From positions 176,501-240,500 of the forward strand of contig JAZARR010000164.1 of assembly GCA_037389465.1 (NCBI GenBank): DNA of 64,000 bases. Direction: 5' to 3'. Within the stretch, counting starts at the first letter, position 1. Each line of letters starts with the position of its first letter. Positions 48,301-61,224 of the stretch are shown here, piece by piece. The position numbers and the translations under genes are program-made. The stretch is from Baylisascaris procyonis (lineage: Eukaryota > Nematoda > Chromadorea > Rhabditida > Ascarididae). Under the pieces are notes generated by a model. The model did no database searches. It was not told the DNA's origin and saw nothing but the letters and a program-made list of their open reading frames with translations.

Positions 48301-50620
48301 AGGGGCGGCCAAATCGAAAAATGAGTCTATGACGCTTGTGCACAAATTGGCTCTTATGCATTGCCGATTGCGCTTCCACTGGCTGCCGTTCTAACGATTG
48401 TATTCTGTCAAACGAATCTTGTGAGAAGGGATTTCATTGAAGAAGGGGAACCGATGAGAAATAATAAATAATGGGATCTCGGCTCAAAAAAAAAACCGGA
48501 TGAAGGCTGTTTTGGAATCGATTTTCGGGCATCTTTGATGGGAATTCACTAAAAGTGAAGGACGTGGGTTTAGGAGTCGCCGAAAAAAAATAAGGTTCCC
48601 AAAAATTCGTATAGGAGATGCTCCCATTATCTTTGTACGAAAGTGGTATACCGATCTATCCTTTTGGTTATAGCGAAGTCAGCTTATCTAGCTATTATAG
48701 TCTTCCCCGTTTTCTTCATTGATACTGAAATCATATGTGCAAATCATTCAATCTGTTCTCATTCTTGCAAGTCTTATTCATTGAGCGTTTTTAGTAGGGT
48801 ATTGTTTTCTCGCTGATATCTCATATAGCATGAAGTTTTTATGTATATATAAATGCAAATTTCTGCATTATTCTTGTCTAGTGCATTTGTAATGCTCATT
48901 CGTAATCTGCATTTACTGTAGCAGAATAGATTAATTTTTTCAAATATATCCAGCACGATAAAAGTCGTGGTCTTCTACGAAAACTTTCGAAAGTTTGATT
49001 ACAAATCCCCAGGAAATTCTGAAATTCTCAAATTCTTAAATTGCAGAACGTAAATTTTGGGTAAAAAAGCCATTGGAATGAAGATTGAGCACGATACCCC
49101 GCCTATGTTACTAGCTTAAATTGCATTTGAAACCCGTGATGATGTAAGATATTGAGGCGGTATCATTGTACAATTATAAAATAAAGGCAGCATATTTCCA
49201 TGCCCCTCGTTCCCCCTTCTTTCACGCATTTTGTGCACGTCACTAGCAAAAATTGCTTGTTCTTTGAAGATAATCGTCCCATTCATATCACTTAAAGCTT
49301 TGTCGCCATTAATCATAAAATCTTCCTTCCGTTTTTCTCGTCTACTTTTATTATGCAGTGGATGCCTTATCATCATTTCGCACTTTCTTTGAGAATCCCT
49401 TAGGCATAATCCTCATTCGTGCAACATTTCCGGAATTACAATTTATGAGTCCCAGAAAATGATATCATCTCACTCTCTAATCAACTCCAAACAAATAGTA
49501 GAAAACTATATGAGTACTTGAGAGAAATAGTACCATTGTGATTTTTGATTCATAAGTTCAATGCTGCGTTGAGGGGCAAAGATTTTCGAGGGCAAGCACG
49601 TACGAGGGCAATATTTAACGTTTAATTTTCAGATCTAATTTCAGAATTACTTATGCTTAAGCAGGTCGGGCAAGCGTCTCGTGCTTCTCCAAAAAAATAT
49701 ATCGGCACTGTCCATTCTCCATAGCAACGATTTAGCATTTCCCTTCCTTGCACGAACGACACTCGTTTGATGCCATCCATCGTTCTATCGTTGTAGTGAT
49801 GCTGCATTGAAGGTTTAGCTGATAGCTCGATTGTTTTGATACTCTCAGTGATGAACATCTGCTCTATTGCTACCATTTTCCGTTTGTTTTTTTTTTCAAC
49901 ACCGGTATTTTTCTTAAGCAAATGATGCTTGGATTGTTCGGCTGACAGTGCGCTATTTTGCGCTTACTGATGCACCTCATTAAATTTGGCTAGACAGACA
50001 GATTCACTTGACCTATTCTCGTTCGTTAATTGATTCAGCAGTAGCCTGTGATCGCCATTCAAGGATTGCTCAATTGGTAAGACCACTTGGCCGTTGACTA
50101 TCAAAAATGAATCTGCTAAGCCTGTTCAACCGAACGATTCTTGCAGATTATCAGGGCGAGAGTTCACAACTTTATTTTTGCATTTGAGATATTCTACAGT
50201 CCATTACCTCTTGAACAATAATTTGCACGAGCATATCCTCAAGAATTTTACATTCAGTTTTTTACCGTTACTTAAACAAAAATTTTTCATATTTGCTTTC
50301 ATTACAGGATAAGTACTCACATTCAGTAGGTATCTGTGGCTAAAGCTTGTTCTTACAACACATCTATATATCTGACATCTGTTCAGTCTCTTAGCAGGCT
50401 TAACGTTCTGCTTTGATGAAGTTAACCAATGACTGATAGCAAAATGAACTAAACATATCTGCTGCAATCTTTTGAAAGATATTCAAATCAGTGTTTAGAT
50501 TGTTGTCTCAATTTGCAGAAAAGTCTTAAAATAATCCAATGTTTTATTCATTAGCAACGCCTTTTTAGATGTTTTTGCGAATTTGCATTTGTTAAACGCA
50601 TTATGTGACGTCACGTCTGC
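33364..50620. other. Long intergenic stretch with no supported gene
   Basis: AT-rich, with only short frames typical of random sequence. Two minus-strand frames at 41540-41970 can be read as one product with a single frameshift and are treated as a finding. A pseudo-tRNA-like A-box near 50066 is noted separately. No RNA genes, transposase or long repeats were recognised. Confidence 0.5.
50543..50548 (-). terminator. Putative poly(A) signal for the minus-strand gene ending at 50621
   Basis: AATAAA on the minus strand (TTTATT on plus), about 75 bases after the TAA of the candidate last exon. Confidence 0.4.
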
Positions 50621-50878
50621 TTATGCATGTGTCAAAGTGCGCATTTGTATTTGCCACTGCAGCTGCGGGTCTGTGTCTGTTTCTATGTCGAGCAGATCTT
50701 TCTCGGCAACCATCGAAGCTAGAGTCATGAAATATGATGGGTGCAACTTCCTCGCGGAATGACCTTCTGTATCATCTTCAGAGTTGATCCGCCTACACTT
50801 GGATGCAAGAGATGCTGATGGTACCTCAACACTTACGTGCACCTTGCACCTGGTCGGGTTGCATACTACACTTATCAA
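50621..50878 (-). CDS. Probable last coding exon of an unidentified minus-strand gene
   Basis: After the acceptor CACTTTTTGCAAG with a long pyrimidine tract, the minus strand reads 85 codons to TAA (50621-50623). The product is hydrophilic and acidic toward the end: VEVPSASLASKCRRINSEDD, then LHPSYFMTLASMVAEKDLLD, then IETDTDPQLQWQIQMRTL. AATAAA on the minus strand lies about 75 bases past the stop (plus-strand TTTATT 50543-50548). Composition and a correctly placed poly(A) signal favour a real gene end. I recognise no domain; a cytoplasmic tail is one possibility. Confidence 0.45.
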   Translation of the reverse strand: MISVVCNPTRCKVHVSVEVPSASLASKCRRINSEDDTEGHSARKLHPSYFMTLASMVAEKDLLDIETDTDPQLQWQIQMRTLTHA

Positions 50879-53800
50879 CTTGCAAAAAGTGAAAGTTTTG
50901 CGAAAAAAAAGTATGCTGGCGATCGAGAAATTCCGATGGAAGATGAATATTTGTGCATGCTTCATTATTTAAGGGAAATATTTGAAGCCGGCAGGTCTGG
51001 TAGACGGATTTGAAAAGGCGCATGTTCTGCTAGCTTACTCAGCGCGTTTCTGCAGTTATGATGCACTTTTGCGAATTTGCTTCGCAAGGTGCACTATGGC
51101 AAGCTGTACCTACCCATGTATATTTGCGTTCATGTCTGTCTGTTTAGTAATTTTAAATCAGCTGCCACTGAAGCTTATTACGAAAGTCCGGAGGTATAAT
51201 ATGCGCGTCTCCTATATCACGTTTCACCTGTGAAGCTCGAAAGCACTCGTACTAATTTAAAATTAACGATCTTTAGTGCGTTTTGCACCGGTCGACATTT
51301 CATGTTTCATCGGTAAGGTTACAGAAAAACCAATTTTTCGGGAGACTTGTGTAAGAATCGGTATCAAGCAAAATAGAAGCGCGTATTTCTGCGCACCCGA
51401 CCTTATTTTCTGTTAATTTATGGAAATGCTTAGTAAAGTAAATGGAAGGCAAAAATGCATTGCGGCTTCTTTGGCGCGCTTCTTTATCTGTTTATTTCTT
51501 GCAGTCGAATGAAATTTCCGCTCTTTTGAGCCATAAATTCAATCTTTACAATGACCTGTTTGTTGTTGTTATATAACATGTTAATGCCATATACACCATT
51601 CTATTATTATCTATAGTGTGTCGATATTGAGTCTTAATTGGGCATTCTGTTATGGCGGAAGTGGTGGAACCCGGAAACGTTGATAAGGTATTTAGATGGA
51701 AAGAGCGAATGGGTTATTGGCACATCAATCCTCATAATCCCTCGTGATTCGTCTTGCTTCACATGAAGTTGAAGAATGTGTCAACTAGATGAATTGCGTC
51801 TCTCATTCTGGGCTCAATAGGAAAAGAGGCACCGCAAAGTTGGTTGTCTCTGGAGCTGCACTTTTGCACAGCTTTCAGTTTTTTTTTTTCTGTTACATTT
51901 TTCAAGTAGTTCCACAATGTTTCTTAGGCAATCTGCGCACTTTCTTCAGCCCTAAGGGGTAATAAAACTTTCAGAATTAAGTCATATTTTTAAGTATTTA
52001 ATTACATAGGCAATAGAGTGCAGTTTTCAACTTCAAATGTAATTTGTGATGCATTACTTTGGAAGAGAGTTTCACGACGTTGTGTCAAGCATTCGAAACG
52101 AACTGCTGGTTATTTTTAGCGCGAATTTTTCTCTCACACATGTATGATAAAGATGCATCAGAGGATATTTATTGGCGGATAAATTTTGGGTTTTAAACAA
52201 ACTTTTTAACATGTTTTCATTCTTTACGATGGCGTTATGATGAAACTTTATGGAAAACATTCACTCTTAGCGCCGGTGTCATCTGAAATGTTCATGTTTA
52301 TTGATATAAGTGGGGCAGATATGGTTTAGAAATTGAACTGAGACTTGGTTCGCAATTGAATGCAAGCTTCACGCATTTTTCTTTAAAGTTTTGCCCACAG
52401 TGGATGTTGAGCAGCTTTTTTCGACACGTTTTTTGCGCATTCGAAATTCCTAATGTTCCTCGAAGAGGCATGCAAACAATTCTTTGAGCATTTCAAAGGA
52501 TTGCTCAAAGACTTCGATTTTCGCCTCATTTTAAGCCGTCGAAAAAAAAGACGAAACTTTCCAATAAAATGGGCAGGCACTTCCGAAGAGCCAATGTGGC
52601 GTCGTTATCGCAATGACGTCTTTTTTGATTGAAATGAAGTCTGAGAGCGATTTTTTTTTTTTTTTCTTTTGAGCTTATCAGAAACCTAACCTCGTCAGAT
52701 GCACCCACAGCCAACGAAGACTGAAATTTCTTCTTTAATAGCTGCACTCAAAATGTTTCTAGCAAATCTACCGCATTCATTTAAGAATCGATATTTCGCA
52801 TTTCGGTAACACTATTGATGTTTCGAACAGTTTTAGCTTACTTCCAGTTATTCGCAGCTTATTTCATCGATAAATATCCACTGAAAAATCCGTATGAATC
52901 GTGAAAAGTCAATGCAAAAACTATATTTAATCCTCCAGTTTGTTATGATTTATAGCAGTGACTACGATCTGAGGACAACATTCGATGAAGGTCATCCTTG
53001 GAACATATTCGTTTGCCTCCATGTATCAGGTTTTAGTTATACAAGAAAGCTTCATATATTAGGAATCTAAACTGAAATGCCTCTAATATTGCCTCGATTA
53101 GCATATTACTTGTAGAAGTTCTCACCTGTCTCCGCTTTCCTCTCCAACCTTTATTATATATGCTATTGAATACATAACAGCTGTTATAAGTAGCTGTCTC
53201 ATCATGTGCATCGTTTCTCTCACCTCACTCTACGGAAAGAAAAATATTAACCTTGTAAGTCACAAATATTGAATTTTATAGTCGGTGCTCTAGATCGCTG
53301 AAGCAATTTCATTCGAAATGCCAATTGAAGTTTTCGATAGAAACCCATTTTAGCTCACGAAAAAACAGTATGAAATTTTCGTTGCATTAGGCACAAATGT
53401 GAAAAATTGATTAGTGCACTTAGGAGGAAATGAACTTTTGCGAAGGGCAATAGGCGAGAATAAAATGAATTTCAGCTTTCGACCATTTCAATTATGTTCA
53501 CACTAAATTACTGAGCCGTATGAATTTCATCCTCATTGACGATCACTGTCGCAGATTTGTTGTGTGTTGTTCACTCTCACTTACGTATGATTTCTTTTAA
53601 CAGCTGGCAATATCTTGTTAGCTCATAGTGACAGATAGTGACTTTTCGCTAACCTTTATCCACTCTCACTTCTTTCACTTTCTTCCAATTCAACGTCGAA
53701 ATATTCGTCACGTTTTTATGTGATCTTTCTGAGGCACTGCGATGAAATTTTCCCTTATTAGGATGCTCCAAACATGAGAAACTTTGACAGTGAACAGAAA

Positions 53801-55514
53801 TTTTTTTCTTCTTTTGATACAGAAATAGAAGGCGCGATTATTATGTTTTATTGTCATATAAATGGCGCTTTGTTTGAGGGTAAAGAGGAAGAGTTGGAAT
53901 AGGGTAGTAAATTGTCAGAAAGGGAGCGTTAGAATCTCTTCTACGAGCTGCTTAAGTCTATGAGTGCAATTGTTCTCGCAGCTTAATGAGATTCATCAAA
54001 CTACTAATGGAGAAAATGACTGTGCTTCACTTGACATATAATCGATTACGATGTGAAACCTAGTGACAGGTTTTATCATCCCTGGATGTCAGCAATTGTA
54101 CCATCACCGTACATCCGATCGGTATGGAAAAGGAGATATGAAAGCAATGGGGCGACATGTCACTTTCGCAGATGTTGTGTCTTTCTGGCTACTTCGCGGC
54201 AAACAATCCGAATAACGTCAGATCGAATCGCTCAAAATTTTCAGATTTATGACACATTTTCTTCTTCTGACATTGATGTTCTGAATTTTCTTCAGCCTTT
54301 TTCTCAAAACATGCAAGCTTCGCCTCCATCATCATCCATCCTTACCTATGGTTGGGAAATTTTTCAACATTTGTCGATAGCCATAACGCAGAAAGTTTTG
54401 CCAATTGCAGAAGCCCATGATCTTGGAAGGTTTAGCTGAGGCTAGCATCAAGCACAAATGACGGAATGCACCACTTTGTCGGAAGCAATTCATCTTTCCT
54501 CTGCCTCTCCAAGTTGACTGCTTACCATTTTTTGTTAGACTAGCCTTTGCCATGACATGCATGAGAAGATGGAATTCATAGGAAATCAAATTAGCTAGCC
54601 TTAGTACAGTATAGAGCAATATATGCTAGTTTTCTAATAGCAGACAGTTGTTGGCAAGAATGGTTAACGAAGTGCAGTTGACTCATTTATGAAGGGAGTG
54701 CAGGGAGTGATCTAGAATGGCTGCTTACATCGAATTAGGAATTGGGTTTCTTAGCGACCTACAGCCGAGCATTTCTAAGCGAAGAGATTATTTTCTTTTT
54801 TGACGACCTTTTGTCTTTTCATCAGAGATTGGAGCAACATACTCGTTGTAAATGCATGCTTTGTCAATAATCTCGCCACGATTTGGAGATAAACTAAGAA
54901 AAAAATCAGCTGAGAAACATGACTTTTAAAACTGTTTAGTGGCACACTTAATATTTTCCTAAGGTCAGAATCGAACAATTAAAATTTTGCAAGTATTACC
55001 GGCATAGAGTGTTGCCTCCAGTCTATTGAAGAAAAGGACAGCGCGGAATTGGAAATTTTATCTGCAATTTTAGCAAGCTTCTTTTGTGAAAAGCAAACTT
55101 GAGCACTTGCAAATAAACTTTATTTGGACTAAATGAACAAATTTTTGCAAAAGTCTATAATTTCAACATTAAAGTAAGTATCTCCAATTTAATGGATAGA
55201 TAAATACCGAGCAGTGCTATTTTTCTTAAATGGCAGCAAATTCACGATGCCTAAGCTGTACGGTAGCTTGTGCAGCATTCACTGCTCGAATGAGTTTTTC
55301 ATCGTGAAAGAAAAAAAAAACGCCAAGTAATTGGAGCCATTGCAATTGGATCGCCAGGCTCTTTCATTTGAAGCTACAACTGTGCAAAATTGGGGAAGAA
55401 ACTAACTTGTTGAAAGTTGTTTGCACTTTTGATTTTCAACACACAAGAACCAACTTTAAATGTGCATTTTTATGCATTTTTATTTGAACACTTTTCTGCT
55501 TAATTCGGATCTAG
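50879..55514. other. No supported gene; possible intron of a minus-strand gene
   Basis: If the minus-strand exons at 50.6 kb and 60-61 kb belong to one gene, this is intronic. A 128-codon + frame at 54053-54439 has mixed composition but no family match or splice support. Confidence 0.35.
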
Positions 55515-56300
55515 ATGACGAGAGCAACAATAACGAGATCTACCGATAACGAATTCAGAATGTTTTTCCACTCTTCCGCTCATCGCTCCCAACGTATTCT
55601 AATTTTAAACACTAGAAGGATCACATGTCAAACCTTATTCCATATACCTGTAGAAGTAAGTCTGTGGTCATGTCTTCCATTCTTTATGTGGACGAGTCAG
55701 TCTGTGTACGCTGAACGCAAGCTTAGAAATTGGAGTGCTGATCTCCGTCATGATTCCTCCATTTACATAATTGCCCAATTTTTCGGAATAATAGGGAATT
55801 TTGTCTGGTTAGTTTTTTCCCCGTCGATGTGCGCAATACTCATTGTCGGAGAAGCCTGCAGAATTCTAAAAACAATTGGATTTTTAGGGTTAGGAAGCTG
55901 CATTCTATTTTGGAATTACTAGTCGGAGTCTTTGATTAGCGATAAGGACGACATCACCATTTTATTTAGTCATAAATGTCCTTTTGGAGGACAAGCAGGG
56001 GGAATTCTCAACCGCAGAAAGAGTGCTGTTTTTAGCTATCACAAATTTCTTGGGATGAAAAAATTAAATGCTCTTAAAATTTGGCGTTTTATATGTATAA
56101 TAGGAAAATTTTTTTGTGGAGCTGAACGGAAGTTAGTGAAAGCTTATGTGCCAATATTATTTGGTCGAGGAATTGTAGAAAAGACAAGGATGATATTACA
56201 GCGTCGAATTTATCTTGAAATTAATTTAGTAGTGAAGGGTCCTACAGGAGCTGTTAAAATGCGCCCTTTTGCATTCCACTGGCCGTTACATTTTAACTGA
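55515..56300 (+). pseudogene. 262-codon frame broken by one TAG; possible decayed membrane-protein gene
   Basis: A single + frame runs from ATG 55515 to TGA 56298-56300 with only one internal stop, TAG at 55920-55922. Such length is unlikely by chance at this base composition. The first part holds two hydrophobic segments (IIAQFFGIIGNFVWLVF; FLGLGSCILF). The second is basic (GAERKLVKAYVPILFGRG). No family is recognised and no splice sites clearly excise the TAG. It could be a degenerate gene, a stop-readthrough frame or coincidence. Confidence 0.28.
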
Positions 56301-59300
56301 CCCAGAAGCCAGCATAAATCTTTTAGAAAAGTTCTTTTATTTCGGTTGATGTTAAATGAGAACTCGACAGATACGAACTGCATGAAAATTTTTTGACACC
56401 TTTGAAGGTACGGAGCTTTCTTCGAGTTGAGGGATCAATGGAGAATGTGGTGTAGGCGGCCAGTATATGTCGTAAATTATTCCCATAAAATTTGCCATTT
56501 TCACTTCCATGACAGACGAACAGACTCGCACCTACACATACACCAATAAGACATTAGCATAACGCGACTTCGCAAGTCAAATTTGCAGGACGCATGGAAG
56601 AAAACTTTCTCTTCAAAAAGTAAACAGACGAAAAAATGCCTTATGGATTAGTGAATAGCGTACCTTTTTTTGCGTAGTTTAATAAAACTGACCACATAAG
56701 AGGTCGATCTGTGTAGAGAGAACGAAAAAACAATTGCTCAGCCACGTCGAATACATCGTTACAATGATGTTTTCACGTCTTCTCAAAATTCCAAGGTACT
56801 CTCTAATTTGCTAAGTTGAGGTTCATTTCCCTGCCAACTTCCGTGATTTCTCCATCATTGTTGCAGAGACTTTAACATCTTGAAATTTTGGCGATTGAAA
56901 AAAATGGTGGTGTCATCTGGTCTCGTAGTCGAAAGCATACTCCAACTTGCCTTCTAACACCAAATTTCATTTGCAGAAGAACTAAATAGTAGTAGAAATT
57001 ACGAGGTCACTGAAATTTGGCATCTCCCTAAAAATAGAATCCTACCTGGGCCGAGACACTTTCTAACGAACCTTTCAGAATCAAATTTGTTAGTTATTGT
57101 TGTATTACAATGAAACTCAGGAGATTTAAAAATTTTGATAGAATCTGCATAAAGTTTGCTTGTTTTTAGTACCATTTCAACGAAGCTGAGGACATTCTTA
57201 CTCTGCTAAATCCACCTCACTTATTGCTGCAATGCTGGAAAATCTTGCCACTAATGTGATTCGAACTCAGCAACTTCCGCAAGTGAAAGTTTGAAGGCTC
57301 GTAAAACGAGGGGCTTATGAGGTTGAGGGACGAAGAGGTGAATGAACAAAGATCGTCATCCACAATGTGCTTCTTGTTGAAGAATAAGCTTGTTAAAGTT
57401 ACAGAAATATAGCATCCATTCAAATGATGTGTGCTTAAGACACTCAATACGAAATAACGAGGAGGAAAGAGTCACTGAAATCTCCACCCGTTTCCATTTT
57501 GCTAACACGTTAATAATCGTTCGTTGGCGACAATTTGCGTTATCATTTGAACGATTTTTCCATGATTCAAAAGTTTTTAAGGACACAAATCCCTGAGAGC
57601 TTTTCCAAAAAGCAACACCAAATATCGATAGTTATTCTAAAGTCCATCAAATTTTTTAATTTACCAAAGAGAGCTATTCAGCTAAAGTTGTAACAAATTG
57701 CGCAAGCCTCGTCAATAGAGGTCTTTTTGAATTCAGTTCCAATTAAATAGAGCTGTATATAGGTAAAGAAAATCAATCTAGTTCGCTAGACTCCCATAAA
57801 GGAAAAAATTGAGCATCTAAGGGAACGTAAGCAATTATCAGGAAAATCCATGTCTACTGCGCGGTCGACAACCACTGCATATTAGCAACTGCGAATGGGA
57901 GCGCTGTATTGTTTGAAACACATTCTTTCAAATGAGATTCTTTAAACAACACTGGCCCATATGATAGGTCTTTTACTGTTGAGCCTCACGTCTTCATGTC
58001 TTTGTTTTCTGCTATTGTGATTTCGTTCAGGAATATCACACCAATGAAATTAGGGATCATTTATATTGCCGTTTGTGGCTCGATTTCATGGATCAAAATA
58101 TTCGTTTTTATTTGTGCAATATTTTCATACAGCAGTTCTCTCAGTTCCTTCTATTTTCATTGGCAAATCCTTCTATGAAATTAGTCAATTGTTAGTGAAA
58201 AATTAGTGAAACCAATTAACCAAATTAGCCAGTAATAATACTGCAATGCTGAACTTCACTGCGCATTTCCCTTCCCCCCCCCCCCCATTGCCCGTCGAAT
58301 ACTTCTTATCACCAGTCCGTTCATATCATTGTATTCATAATCAGCTATTTGCATTTTGCTTCATTTTTTACTTCCAAATAATTTTATTATGAGCTAATTT
58401 ATTGTGAGCTCCCTTCTTTAATAAATTTCTTAAATATTAGAAGCTACGAAATTTGTAAGAATTGGCCATCAGCTTTTTTCTATCGAAATCAAAGCATCAG
58501 GGATATGTGGAGTGGTAAGAAGTTTCCTTTACAGAAAGGTTTACCGAGCTCCTTGTAAAGCAGTAATTCGATCCAGCAAAATTGTAAACTTTTCTGATCT
58601 TTTCTCTGGCACTGTGATCGATTTAATAAGTTCTTTAACAATCTATAACATTTCTTAACATGCAAACTCGACTTCTGATACCGCTTGGTAAAGTGCAATG
58701 TACCGATGGCGTAGGGTAAATGAAGTGATGCTGGGCGTGTTATATGAATAGCTGAAATAGCAAAACACGCTCCTCTTCCCCTTCTTTCGGCTCCCTCTCT
58801 TCCTGGCTAGTATCATAACTTTTCCCGGGGAAGGATTTAGCAAGCAACGAGGAAATGTTCAGTGGTTAATTTGCTTTCGAAGAGGAAATCATTAGTACAG
58901 CATTATGCTCTTGAGTTTTGACAAAAATTATGCAAATGGGAATCACGACTTGCACGAAAACACCAGTAACCGTCAGCGCGGCCAAGGAAATTGCGAGGTT
59001 CGAATTTATGATCGATATATATGATGATGAAGGGATTATTTAAATGATAAACGATAGCGGTGGAATGATTTACTATTCAAACAATATTGCTAACTGTACA
59101 TATAAGAGTTGTTTATTATTCACATACGAAAGGAAAGCGAATTGCGATAATCGCTAATTGTTGCAATACAATTGTGACAATCAATTACAAAGATTTATGA
59201 GTCAAGTTTCCGTTACAAAGCTCTTTTTGTTTTCTTTTTCGTTTGTTTCTGCAGAATTTATTATCAATCAGTCGCTTTCTTTTTCATTTATCATCCTGTT

Positions 59301-60560
59301 GAATGTTACTGATGTTTTTTTTTTTTTGCTGATGTTTAAGTTTCGCAGTGAACCATATCCTTCTACCAGTTTGATTTAGAGCAGTCAGGAATGTTTGCGC
59401 TAACTTTCCTAATTAAGATAGCAGCATCGAAATAAATTTCCAACTTATTCAGAAATTAAAGAATTCCTTATTTGTAAATAATCTATAGAAGCTTATTGCC
59501 TGATAGTCGCGTACTTGGACAGTTCTATCATTGGCTATACAAGATCCATAATTACGATTTCTGGAGACTTTCTCCTCTTTGCCCACCATTTCCTTCTCTT
59601 TTTCTTCCTCCTCTTCGTTAATCATTTCTTTTTCGTTCGACAATATCAATAATTATATTTATATGTTCTCGAAAGAATTTATAACCAGTCTGCTTAACAT
59701 ATTTCTTCCACTTGCAGAGTTATAATGAGAATGAAGTTTCTGAAGATATTTTCGATCTCTGCTTTCCTCTTTTGTGAATAGCATCAGCGTTAGGAAATAA
59801 CTGGAAGCATGCTAGCATTTTGAAAGTAAACTTGTATGAAAGTTGTTTCGTGTTCACCGAAGTCGGAAAGTGAGGCATCATGATCGTGACGTCAAGGTCA
59901 GATGATACTATAGGCGTCGGTTTTTGCATGATAAAATGTATTGCGTTTATGCAGTACTTCGTGAAAGAGTGACTTTTCTTTCAGTTTCCATGAAATTTAG
60001 TGTGAATCGCAATTGCACACATTCTTATTGTCGTCAACTACCGCTTTAATCATATTCATTTGAATATCTTGTCTGTCTGGCGAGCGACTCAGTACGTTTT
60101 GTCGGACAACTCAATACGACTGGCCGAACAACTCTGTACGGCAACAAGTTTAAGTTCTGAAAAGTCTGTATGCGCCGCTATCACTTCGTTGGCGATGAGT
60201 ACACAAAGCCGACGCGCTCTTTCTATCTCAGAAGGTCAGTAAATTCCTTTCTTGACTTTTCACACTTTCAGGATTGTAATTACTTATTGAATCAAAAGAT
60301 GAATGGTACTTATTCGTTTTCTATAAGTCAAGATTCTGTTGGCAGCAGCTAAATCTCATATGCAGTATCATAAGTAAGAAATATTTCCTCGGTATTTTTT
60401 TTTCAATCATTGCAGTATTACACCTACATGACCTGTTCATGTGTTTGTATTACTTTGTCACAAGTGCGATGATTTAGACCAACAGGCTCCAAATGCAACA
60501 AAAACATCATCCAGAAATGTGTTTGTATTCATAGAGGGATGTGGTTTTCCTAGGATTTAC
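56301..60560. other. No supported gene
   Basis: Short frames on both strands, a C13 run near 58266-58284, and a minus-strand segment near 59876-59930 (SSDLDVTIMMPHFPTS before a GTGAAC donor-like site) that could be another exon but lacks a good acceptor. Confidence 0.35.
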
Positions 60561-60664
60561 CTGTGGTTTCTTTCCAATGCGTCGTTCGAGATCGACGACC
60601 CCTCACTGATGAATTTAGGATCACGCTGTGCACATTGTGAAAAGCTATCAGGATCTATAAGCTG
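60561..60664 (-). CDS. Probable internal exon of an unidentified minus-strand gene
   Basis: The minus strand has an acceptor CTCTTATTACAG and a donor CCACAG|GTAAAT. They bracket 34 codons plus two bases: QLIDPDSFSQCAQRDPKFIS, then EGSSISNDALERNH. The other two frames have stops. An alternative acceptor 21 bases upstream keeps frame (adds LILLLLQ). The same frame remains open to 60964, so the exon may be longer (135 codons). The family is unknown. It probably belongs with the 61087-61224 segment, although a phase-changing exon would be needed between them. Confidence 0.42.
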
Positions 60665-61086
60665 CTGTAATAAGAGTAGTATTAACTGTAGAATGCTGAA
60701 TCGTATAAAGCGCATTTCGAGGTGGCAGTCGACTGGCAACATCGTGCCAACACGGGAGTAGAGAATGGGAAGGGGCAGTTGAAACGACGAAAGGATCTCA
60801 AGCACTTTAGTAAGTGGAGAAAACACGCTAAATTTGTACTGCCTCATGCTAATCCAATGTTCACTCGAGGAGGAGGGAGGCGTAAACGCATTGTTATAAT
60901 TAGCATAAACGCTGCCGTACATCGTTAATTCGACTGCCGCATCGACTATAAAAAACTGCCTCATAGGTTTAGTTACAAGGTGGTGTTATCCTCTGGAGTG
61001 GTAATTTATTTGCTGTACCAATAAAGATGAACTATTTTCCAAGATATCGCTACTTTTTCCACTCTTATTGTCGGAAAATTACAGAC

Positions 61087-61224
61087 CCATTGTAATGTGG
61101 CAGCAGGCAAGAATAATAATCCTTCAGATTATCGCTGAATAAGTGAAGGGGGGAAGTAGGCGCTTTATTGGCATTCCTTATTTCTGTATTCGTATTCGTG
61201 ATAGTGGAGGATGAAACGTGGGTT
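61087..61224 (-). CDS. Probable internal exon of an unidentified minus-strand gene
   Basis: The acceptor is AAAAGATTTCAG and the donor AATGG|GTCTGT, on the minus strand. One base, 45 codons and two bases read THVSSSTITNTNTEIRNANK and then KAPTSPLHLFSDNLKDYYSC. It is polar with Ser/Thr/Asn, ending with an aromatic- and charge-mixed segment. The acceptor is strong and the donor moderate. No homology is recognised. Confidence 0.4.

Noticed and set aside
58266..58284. C homopolymer (also one near 6787-6798)
   Set aside because: Simple homopolymer runs, possibly of inexact length in the assembly; no further meaning inferred.
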